From: an uncultured Collinsella sp.
GTDB taxonomy: Bacteria > Actinomycetota > Coriobacteriia > Coriobacteriales > Coriobacteriaceae
NCBI GenBank assembly: GCA_937950415.1
Contig: CALFDL010000152.1
Span: 1 to 25,138 of the forward strand
Direction of reading: 5' to 3'
Length of the DNA stretch: 25,138 nt
Below the pieces are notes generated by a model. It was not told the origin of the DNA, did no database searches, and saw nothing but the letters and a program-made list of their open reading frames with translations. This document shows positions 15,167 through 21,778 of the stretch, piece after piece (the stretch's first letter is position 1; every line of letters starts with the position of its first letter). Both the position numbers and the translations under genes were made by a program.

Positions 15167-16678
15167 TTAGTAGCTATCGTACGAATAGTCGGTAGAATCG
15201 GTGGGCGCCTGGCCGTCAGTTGCGGTATCGGCGCCATCCGTGGACTGGGCATCGGTACCGTCGGTGGTATCGGTACCATCGGTGGTGTCGGTACCATCAG
15301 AACTTTCACCATTCTCGGAATCAGTCGTCTCCTTCTTGGGAACGGTGATCGTCACGCGCGCCACGCCCGAGGTCTTGGTATCGTAACGGACCTTTTCGCC
15401 GTTCTTGGTAACGGTGACATCGGAAGGCTTAGACGTGGTGATCTCGATCGAGGACTCGGGCGTGTACTCCTGCTCAAAGGGGCCAGTCGCCTGAGCGCCA
15501 TAGACCGACTTGCCGTCGACCTTGACCTCAATCCACGCGGTCTTTCCCTTGGCAACGGAGACCTTAACCTTTGTGACCTCGTTCTCTTCCTTCTTGGCCG
15601 TCGTCTTGGCGGCGTCCGAATCAGTCGACTCATCCGTCGCCTCATCGGTGTCTTCGTCCTCGTCGACCGTTTCGGTCTTCTTAGAAGACTTCTTGGTCGT
15701 CGTCTTGGTAGCAGCGGGCGTCTCGGGCGTGGTCTCGGGCGCCGAAGATGCGCAGCCGCGCAGAAGCACCACGATGAGCACGATCAGCAGCAACGCCACG
15801 GCACCGATACCGGCGTAGACGATACGCGGATCGAGCCCGTTGTTTTGAGGAGCACGGGAACCGCCGCGTCCACGACTGGAACTGCTGCGGCCGCCTCCCT
15901 GAGGCATACGGCCACGATTGCTATCGGAACGGCCGCAATAGCCACCCTGGCCCTGAAGGCTGCGCTGACCCGAGCGGGGCGCAAGTTCACCGCGGCCTTG
16001 ATAGCCACGCTGGCCCGAACGCGGAGCCGAAGAGCGCTGACCATACGGCTGTGATTGAGAGCGAAGACGCGGCGTCACCTGCGTGGTATCGGCGTCCGCA
16101 TAGCCGCCGCGAGCACGTCCGGTGGAGATACCACGGTGACCGCGATCGGAATAGCCGCCGTCCCCGTAGCCGGCACGAGGGTCACGCGCCACGCCGCGGG
16201 CAGCGGGAAGTGCACGGTCCTCGGGCATCGGCGTACTGCGGAACCGGTCACGCTGCGAGCGAATCTCCTCGCCCGAACCCGTCTCGGTAATATAACCGGC
16301 CTGCTGAGGACGCTGTCCATAGCGAGTCGAACGACCGCCCTGAACCATCAGGAAGCGCCCGTTATCGACAGAGGAACGCAAATTGACGTAGCCGGCGGCG
16401 TCCTGGAAACGACCGCCCTGCTGCGACGTCTCGCGTTCGTATGCCATCAGTTCGTCAAAGTAGGCATTGACGACCTCGCGCGGATTGAGGCCCAAAAAAC
16501 GAGCATAGCTCGAAATCATGCCCTGCGCATAGCCGCGCGGCGGCATCGAAGCAAAGTTACCGGTCTCGAAAAACTCGATGATCTGCGGCCTGATTTTGAT
16601 GGTGTTGGCGACCTGCTGAATGGAAAGGCCCATTCGGCGACGCTGCTCGAGCAGCATGTCACCAAAGCGTGCAGCCAT
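15167..16678 (-). CDS. RodZ-like HTH transmembrane protein
   Basis: A 503-residue bitopic membrane protein. The N-terminal helix-turn-helix (about 5-75; MLLEQRRRMGLSIQQVANTIKI, then GYAQGMISSYARFLGL) is of the RodZ/HTH_25 type. A long linker (about 85-280) is extremely rich in Arg, Gly, Gln and Ser, with GQRGYQGRG-like repeats. One membrane helix is at about 286-307. Outside the membrane come Thr/Lys- and acidic-rich stretches (312-365) and a DUF4115-like beta domain (about 368-448). The C-terminal tail repeats TDGTDT. RodZ ties the MreB cytoskeleton to the wall machinery; whether this one does is unknown. Cys309 directly after the helix is unusual. Its ATG overlaps the ftsK stop (TGATG). Confidence 0.82.
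   Translation of the reverse strand: MAARFGDMLLEQRRRMGLSIQQVANTIKIRPQIIEFFETGNFASMPPRGYAQGMISSYARFLGLNPREVVNAYFDELMAYERETSQQGGRFQDAAGYVNLRSSVDNGRFLMVQGGRSTRYGQRPQQAGYITETGSGEEIRSQRDRFRSTPMPEDRALPAARGVARDPRAGYGDGGYSDRGHRGISTGRARGGYADADTTQVTPRLRSQSQPYGQRSSAPRSGQRGYQGRGELAPRSGQRSLQGQGGYCGRSDSNRGRMPQGGGRSSSSRGRGGSRAPQNNGLDPRIVYAGIGAVALLLIVLIVVLLRGCASSAPETTPETPAATKTTTKKSSKKTETVDEDEDTDEATDESTDSDAAKTTAKKEENEVTKVKVSVAKGKTAWIEVKVDGKSVYGAQATGPFEQEYTPESSIEITTSKPSDVTVTKNGEKVRYDTKTSGVARVTITVPKKETTDSENGESSDGTDTTDGTDTTDGTDAQSTDGADTATDGQAPTDSTDYSYDSY
15254..15298. repeat. 18-bp tandem repeat in the RodZ-like gene
   Basis: GGTACC starts at 15254, 15272 and 15290, marking two complete 18-bp units and half of a third. 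They encode the TDGTDT repeats of the C-terminal tail. Copies differ only at one or two wobble positions, so recent slippage or repeat expansion is likely. Confidence 0.85.
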
Positions 16679-19458
16679 CAGAATCCTCCAAACTCACGAT
16701 CTTCACGTGCCATCTCGGCGTCGACAGATTCCAGCGCGGCAAGCCCCTCCTCGTCCAACAGGACCTCGCGCGGCTTGGAACCGTCGGGCGGGCCGACGAC
16801 ACCCTTTTCTTCCAGCATGTCCATAATACGCCCGGCACGCGCATAGCCAACCTTCAGGCGGCGTTGCAGGCCAGATGTGGAGCCCAGCTGCGATTCCACC
16901 ACAATATGGGCGGCTTCCCAAATGAGCGGATCATCGTCTTGCGGCTCGGCGACTCCGGTGCGGACAATGCCGCCGCCACCAGCCATGGACATGGAAGCGG
17001 GCGCCACGGCGGACAGAATCTCCTCGTGGTAGTCGGGCTCGCTCTGCGACTTGACGAACTCGACAATCTCGTTGATTTCATCGTCCGAGACAAAGCAGCC
17101 CTGGATACGGCGGGGCTTGCCCCAGTCGACCTTGGAGAACAGCATGTCGCCCAAACCGGTGAGCTTCTCGGCACCCATCTGGTCGATGATGACGCGCGAG
17201 TCGATGCCCGTGGCGACGTTAAAGGCGATGCGGTTGGTGATGTTGGCCTTGATAAGGCCCGTCACCACGTTGGAGCTGGGGCGCTGCGTGGCAACGATAA
17301 GGTGAATACCGGCGGCACGGCCCAGCTGTGCAATACGCACGATCGAGGCCTCGACATCCTTACCGGCGACCATCATCAGGTCAGAGAGCTCGTCAATGAT
17401 AATGACCAGGTAGGGCATCTTTTGCGGCGGGTTGTCGTAATGCTCAAACTCGCCGGCGGCCTGCTTTTCGTTATAGGTCGAAATCTTACGGACGTTGAGA
17501 CGCTCGAAGACCTTCAGGCGGCGCTCCATTTCGGACACGGCCCACTGCAGGGCGCTCGCGGCCTGCTTGGGCTCGGTCACCACGGGCACATAGAGATGCG
17601 GCAGACCGTTATAGCCCGCAAGCTCGACGCGCTTGGGGTCGACCATGATCAGGCGAACGTCCTCGGGAAGGGCGCGCATGAGCAAGGTCGTGATGATGGA
17701 ATTGATCATCACCGACTTACCAGAACCGGTCGTACCGGCGATCAACAGGTGAGGCATCTTGGCGAGGTCGGCGACAACCGGCGTGCCCTCGGCGTCGCGG
17801 CCGATGGCGAGCTCGAGCGGACCGCCCTTCACATAGGGCAGCACGTCGCCCAGATTGACGTTCTGGCGCTTGCGGTTGGGAATCTCGATGCCCACGAGCG
17901 AGGTGCCGGGGATCGGGGCAAAGATACGCACCGACTGGGCAGCGAGCGAAAGCGCGATATCGTCCTCGAGGCTCGAGATTTTGCTCACACGCTCGCCCTC
18001 ACCGGGCTGCAGTTTGAAGGTCGTCACCGTGGGGCCGGCGATCCAGCCGACCACGCGGGCACTGCGGCCAAACTCAAGCAAGGTGGATTGCAGTGACTCA
18101 GCGGTCTGCTCCAGCTCCTTGTCCGAAGACGCGGCGGAAGCCGACTGCGGGTTGGCATGCAGGATTTCGAGCGGCGGAAGCTTGAGGCCGTCCTCTTCTT
18201 CGCCCTCGTTATCTGCGGCGCCGCCGTCCGCTCCCCCATCGCTAGCCGCAGCCGATTCGACGGCACTCAAGGCAGGCACATCGGCAACCTTGGGATGTTT
18301 GAGGAAGTCGGGAATCTGAGGTGCTGCCGAGACAGGATTCACGGCAAACGGCGGCTCGGACTCGTCGATCTTATCGGGGTCGTCTTCCATCGAAAGCTGG
18401 CCGGTTACCTGACCGCGCTTTGCATGGCGACGCGGCAGCAAAGTTGTCTTTGCGGTCTCAATCGGAGCCTCGTCGTCCTCGTCATCGCCCTCGGTGAGCT
18501 CAATCTCGCTATCGGACCAAGACGGGTCGGGCTCGCTCGTGTTGAGCTTGGGCGTGGCCTTGCCCTTCTTGGCATGGCGACGCGGCAGCAGCGTGGTCTT
18601 AGCGCGCTCGGCCTCCACGGCCTCGGACACGTCGACAAACGGGTCATCGTCCTCGTCGTCATCGTCCAAAACCGGGTCCACATCGTTGTCCATGACCGTG
18701 GTCACGGCAGCATCGGAGCCCTTTTGACGAAGAATGCTCAGGTGCGGACGGGCAACGCCGGGCACCGACAGGGCTTCGTCATCACCCCAAGGGCTGGCGT
18801 TGACATCGGCACGACGGCGTTCGGCAAAATCTGCCGCACGATCGCGGGCAGAGCGCAGCACACCGCCCACCGAAAATCCAATGATAACCAGGCCCACGAC
18901 GACAAGCCCCAGCAAGACAACCATGGCGATAGGTTTACCCAGAGCGTTTTGCAAGGCACTTGCGATAAAGGCGCCAATGTAGCCACCCGACACGGAAAGG
19001 TTCTGCGGCGTAAACATAAGGTCGCACGAATCGCTCGTGCCCGGCACCATCAGCGAAAGAATGGAGACGACAGCGATAAAGACCACGGCGCCGCCCGCAA
19101 CAGAGCGCACGTTGAGCGGCGAGTCCTCACCCAAAAAGAGCGTGGCGGCAAACAGCAAGATGACGATCGGCAGCACGTAGGCGCCCAGGCCAAAGCCCAG
19201 GTGATAGAACCCGGCAACAGCAGCCGTCACGGGCGCAGTTGCCGGTGAGATAACGGCAATGAAGGACGCGATCGCCAAAACGGCAATGACCACGCCGGCG
19301 ATATCGCGATTGGCCGAAGGCTCGACCAAGGGCTCAAAATCGTCGAAGTCTGCCTCATGGCCCTTATTGGCACGCAGATGGGAACCGGCACCCTTAGCAG
19401 ATGCCGGTTGGTTGTTGGCTTTATTGCCTTTGGCGTTTTGTGCAGATCCGCGCGCCAA
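16678..19458 (-). CDS. ftsK: DNA translocase FtsK/SpoIIIE
   Basis: Septal ATP-driven pump that clears chromosome DNA from the closing septum. The product is 926 residues. It has a charged N-terminus, about four membrane helices (roughly 52-196) and an acidic linker (about 205-445). The motor has Walker A AGTTGSGKS at 574-582 and Walker B RLIMVDPKR at 602-610. A winged-helix gamma domain at about 855-917 recognises chromosome-orienting sites. The start is TTG, supported by GGAGG six bases upstream that overlaps the end of rnj. The linker carries a duplicated motif, TTLLPRRHAK, at 288-297 and 338-347. One base separates it from the rnj stop, and it overlaps the RodZ-like gene by one base. Confidence 0.96.
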   Translation of the reverse strand: MARGSAQNAKGNKANNQPASAKGAGSHLRANKGHEADFDDFEPLVEPSANRDIAGVVIAVLAIASFIAVISPATAPVTAAVAGFYHLGFGLGAYVLPIVILLFAATLFLGEDSPLNVRSVAGGAVVFIAVVSILSLMVPGTSDSCDLMFTPQNLSVSGGYIGAFIASALQNALGKPIAMVVLLGLVVVGLVIIGFSVGGVLRSARDRAADFAERRRADVNASPWGDDEALSVPGVARPHLSILRQKGSDAAVTTVMDNDVDPVLDDDDEDDDPFVDVSEAVEAERAKTTLLPRRHAKKGKATPKLNTSEPDPSWSDSEIELTEGDDEDDEAPIETAKTTLLPRRHAKRGQVTGQLSMEDDPDKIDESEPPFAVNPVSAAPQIPDFLKHPKVADVPALSAVESAAASDGGADGGAADNEGEEEDGLKLPPLEILHANPQSASAASSDKELEQTAESLQSTLLEFGRSARVVGWIAGPTVTTFKLQPGEGERVSKISSLEDDIALSLAAQSVRIFAPIPGTSLVGIEIPNRKRQNVNLGDVLPYVKGGPLELAIGRDAEGTPVVADLAKMPHLLIAGTTGSGKSVMINSIITTLLMRALPEDVRLIMVDPKRVELAGYNGLPHLYVPVVTEPKQAASALQWAVSEMERRLKVFERLNVRKISTYNEKQAAGEFEHYDNPPQKMPYLVIIIDELSDLMMVAGKDVEASIVRIAQLGRAAGIHLIVATQRPSSNVVTGLIKANITNRIAFNVATGIDSRVIIDQMGAEKLTGLGDMLFSKVDWGKPRRIQGCFVSDDEINEIVEFVKSQSEPDYHEEILSAVAPASMSMAGGGGIVRTGVAEPQDDDPLIWEAAHIVVESQLGSTSGLQRRLKVGYARAGRIMDMLEEKGVVGPPDGSKPREVLLDEEGLAALESVDAEMAREDREFGGF
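18418..18453. repeat. Copy 2 of the FtsK-linker repeat
   Basis: Encodes AKTTLLPRRHAK (FtsK residues 336-347), identical in protein sequence to the copy at 18568-18603 but with several silent differences. The similarity continues for about eight residues as G-x-x-T-x-x-L. The silent differences mean the duplication is old and kept by selection. Confidence 0.85.
18568..18603. repeat. Copy 1 of the FtsK-linker repeat
   Basis: Encodes AKTTLLPRRHAK (FtsK residues 286-297), 150 bp upstream in the coding direction of the second copy. Each copy follows an acidic stretch, so the two basic motifs stand out in an otherwise negative linker. Confidence 0.85.
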
Positions 19459-19459
19459 A

Positions 19460-21130
19460 CTAAACCTCCATGACGACCGGGATGATCATCGGACGGGTAC
19501 GCGTACGGCTCCAAATGAAGTTGGAGAGCGAATCGCGCACGGCCTTGCGAATGGCATCGGAACCGCTGCTCGTAAAGCTGAACTTGCCCTTCTCGATCGT
19601 CTTCATAATGGACGCGGAGGCATCCTCGGAGAACTGGTCGTCGATGGCAAACGAGACGCCGCGACCCGAGAACTCGATAGCCTCGATCTTCTTGTGCTTG
19701 AGCGAGACGATAGCAACGGCCGTGACCATACCGTCATTGGCGAGCTTCTGGCGATCGCGCAGGACGATGGGGTCGGTATCGCCGATACGCAGGCCGTCGA
19801 CGTAGACGACGCCGGACTCGACGGGCGTACCGCGCTTAACGATACCGCCGCGCATCTCGAGCGTGTCACCGTTATCGAGGATAAAGATATGATCCTCCTT
19901 GAGACCCATCTTACGGGCCAGCTGGGCATGGGCGCGCAGATGCACGGCCTCACCGTGAACCGGCATAAAGTAGGTGGGCTTGGCCATGGCCATCAGGAGC
20001 TTGAGCTCCTCCTGGCTACCGTGACCGGAAACGTGAACGAGAGCGCGGTTCTTATCCCACACGTCGCAGCCGAGCTTGGCCAGGCTGTTGACGACCTGCT
20101 GGACGGCTTTCTCATTGCCGGGAACAGGAGTTGCCGAGAGGATAACGGTATCGCCCTCGTGGATGGAGAGCGTCTTGTGCTCGCCATTGGCCATGCGGGA
20201 CAGGGCCGACAGCGGCTCGCCCTGCGAACCAGTGCACATGACGACGATCTTGTCGTCAGGCAGGTTATCGATATCGAAGGCATCGATAATATCGGCATCG
20301 TCGATGTTGAGGTAGCCCAGCTCGCGCGCGACGCGGGTGTTGGTGAGCATGGAGCGACCGGTCACAACGACCTTACGGCCGCACTTGCGGGCGGCATCGC
20401 AGATCTGCTGCAGGCGATGAATGTGGCTCGAGAACGACGCGACGAACACGCGACCCGGGGCATTCTTGATGGCGTGCAGCAGGTTGGGACCAACCTCGGC
20501 CTCGGACTTGGTAAAGCCGGGAACCGTGGCATTGGTGGAGTCGGAAAGCAGCAGGTCGATGCCCTGCTTGGCAAAGCGGCTGATAGCGGCATAGTCGGGC
20601 GTGACGCCGTCGATGGGCGTCTGATCGAGCTTAAAGTCGCCGGTGTGCATAACGGTGCCCTGATTAGTACGGATGAACACGCCCAGAGCGCCGGGAATGG
20701 AGTGCGTCATCGAGAAGAAGTCGAGCGAGATGCCACCCAGATTGACGTGGCTGCCGCCCTTGACCTCACGGAACTTGGGTGCACGAATGCGGAACTCGGA
20801 GAGCTTGCCCTCGATAAAGCCAAGCGTCAGCTTGCTCGAGAAGATGGGCACCTTGTTGTTGAGGTCCTGCAGAAGGTACGGAAGCGAACCGGTGTGGTCC
20901 TCGTGGCCGTGGGTGACGATGATACCGCGGAGCTTCTCCTCGTTCTCCAGAACATAGGTGTAGTCGGGAAGCACCAGATCGATACCAGGCTGGGAGTCAT
21001 CCGGGAACATGAGACCGGCGTCGACGAGCACCATGTCGTCGCCGCACTCGAAGACCGTCATGTTCTTGCCGATGCCGTCGAGGCCGCCGAGCGGGATGAT
21101 CTTCAAGGGAGATGATTTTTTAGCTGCCAT
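19460..21130 (-). CDS. rnj: Ribonuclease J
   Basis: Metallo-beta-lactamase/beta-CASP nuclease with 5'-3' exonuclease and endonuclease activity in mRNA decay and rRNA maturation. The 556-residue product has the metal motif HGHEDH at 74-79, with His143 (THS), His162 and Asp165 (HTGDFKLD). The beta-CASP region is around 210-370, including SFSSHIHR and GSQGEPLSAL, with a later HVSGHGSQEE motif. The RNase J C-terminal domain ends RTRPMIIPVVMEV. The Shine-Dalgarno is poor: the nearest AAAGGAAA is about 14 bases upstream of the ATG, and an in-frame TAA just before it rules out an extension. It is the first gene of the rnj-ftsK-RodZ-like run. Confidence 0.96.
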   Translation of the reverse strand: MAAKKSSPLKIIPLGGLDGIGKNMTVFECGDDMVLVDAGLMFPDDSQPGIDLVLPDYTYVLENEEKLRGIIVTHGHEDHTGSLPYLLQDLNNKVPIFSSKLTLGFIEGKLSEFRIRAPKFREVKGGSHVNLGGISLDFFSMTHSIPGALGVFIRTNQGTVMHTGDFKLDQTPIDGVTPDYAAISRFAKQGIDLLLSDSTNATVPGFTKSEAEVGPNLLHAIKNAPGRVFVASFSSHIHRLQQICDAARKCGRKVVVTGRSMLTNTRVARELGYLNIDDADIIDAFDIDNLPDDKIVVMCTGSQGEPLSALSRMANGEHKTLSIHEGDTVILSATPVPGNEKAVQQVVNSLAKLGCDVWDKNRALVHVSGHGSQEELKLLMAMAKPTYFMPVHGEAVHLRAHAQLARKMGLKEDHIFILDNGDTLEMRGGIVKRGTPVESGVVYVDGLRIGDTDPIVLRDRQKLANDGMVTAVAIVSLKHKKIEAIEFSGRGVSFAIDDQFSEDASASIMKTIEKGKFSFTSSGSDAIRKAVRDSLSNFIWSRTRTRPMIIPVVMEV

Positions 21131-21318
21131 AGGTTAGTGTGGTTTCCTTTCTTCGAAACGGGTCTGGAACAACCGACGGGGCGCTTCTGGCAAACCGACC
21201 GCCGGGCACATACAACAATGCATCACAGAGTAGATGCAGTAACCACAGTATGATACCCATTTGCACAACAACAGACCACCCATGCATCAAAGCCCCATCT
21301 GAACCGGTCTATCCCGCC
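21131..21318 (-). other. Gene-free region upstream of rnj
   Basis: No gene on either strand. It must hold the rnj leader and probably its promoter. The best -35/-10 pair I could find on the minus strand (CTGTTG, 16 bp, CATACT, around 21260) is weak. A 5-bp hairpin GCATC/GATGC occurs near 21221-21238. Otherwise I see nothing specific. Confidence 0.4.
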
Positions 21319-21459
21319 GGTCTGGTCTCAGCGGGCCCGGCACGGGCTAAGTTTCCTGCTCTACAGTCCTGCTCACGACGGAGGCCACATTAAGTGGCCT
21401 CCTGTTCGTGCGGAACTCGCGATAAACTTAGCCCGTGCCGGGGCCGCTGAGCCCAGACC
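21319..21459 (+). repeat. 141-bp conserved-core palindromic element, copy A
   Basis: Two 36-base arms (21319-21354 and 21424-21459) are complementary except for two mismatches (21326/21452 and 21335/21443). They enclose 69 bases containing a second hairpin. The six innermost arm bases (AAGTTT/AAACTT) and most of the interior are shared with copy B, but the outer 30 bp of the arms are not. The interior begins CCTGCTCTACAGTCCTG (21355-21371) and ends GCGGAACTCGCGAT (21410-21423). The apical hairpin GGAGGCCAC-ATTAA-GTGGCCTCC is at 21380-21402. Which strand is transcribed, if any, is unknown; plus is only the orientation used for comparison. It is not a terminator of a flanking gene and encodes no protein. 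Confidence 0.85.
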
Positions 21460-21587
21460 TGCCAATAAGAGACAGGTTTATTTTGGTCGGTTTTATCTAG
21501 GGAAATTCTGCTTCGTCTATCTACAGATCTGGAATCTGACTACTGAATAGACTCTCTAAATCAATAGCAAGCGACACTAACCAGCCC
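21460..21587. other. Spacer between the two palindromic elements
   Basis: 128 bp, clearly more AT-rich than its surroundings, with no open frame of note. It contains ACAGATCTG and several T-rich runs (for example TTTATTTTGG near 21477), but no convincing promoter or terminator. It could hold a promoter for either element. Confidence 0.35.
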
Positions 21588-21728
21588 TTTTGCTTGCGCC
21601 CGGGAGGGCCGCATATGAAGTTTATCGCGAGTTCCGCACGCAAAGGAAAGCACTTAATGTGCTTTCCGTCTTGCGCAGGACTGTAGAGCAGGAAACTTCA
21701 TATGCGGCCCTCCCGGGCGCAAGCAAAA
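21588..21728 (-). repeat. 141-bp conserved-core palindromic element, copy B (inverted)
   Basis: Arms at 21588-21623 and 21693-21728 are perfectly complementary over 36 bases. Read on the minus strand, its 81-bp core (21618-21698) matches the core of copy A at 71 of 81 positions without gaps. The same loop sequences flank an apical hairpin GGAAAGCAC-ATTAA-GTGCTTTCC. Its outer 30-bp arms are unrelated to those of A. The right arm ends in AAAA, which is also part of the T-tract of the pnp terminator. Confidence 0.85.
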
Positions 21729-21752
21729 AGGCGACCCCTGTCCGGAGTCGCC
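21725..21752 (-). terminator. Terminator of pnp
   Basis: On the minus strand GGCGACTCC-GGACA-GGGGTCGCC forms a 9-bp stem with one G-U pair, directly followed by TTTTT (21725-21729). It begins 26 bases after the pnp stop. It should end pnp transcription before element B, so element B and rnj need another promoter or read-through. Confidence 0.92.
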
Positions 21753-21778
21753 CTTGTTGAGCTGCTTATGTGTAGCTG

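Noticed and set aside
12129..15170. A 1013-codon open frame on the plus strand
   Set aside because: It runs antisense across cinA, pgsA, rimO and yajQ, all of which have full family motifs on the minus strand. Its predicted protein is low-complexity and rich in His, Arg and Asp, as expected for a shadow frame in GC-rich coding DNA.
19259..21115. A 618-codon open frame on the plus strand opposite rnj
   Set aside because: It is complementary to the well-conserved RNase J gene and has the composition of a shadow frame.
21319..21459. Element A as an ordinary bidirectional terminator
   Set aside because: A 36-bp interrupted stem with a conserved 69-base interior, no following T-run and a separate good pnp terminator nearby do not fit an intrinsic terminator.
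21319..21728. A CRISPR array, because of repeats with 30-bp variable segments
   Set aside because: There are only two copies, in inverted orientation, with the variable segment present twice as complementary arms. No cas genes are in the window.
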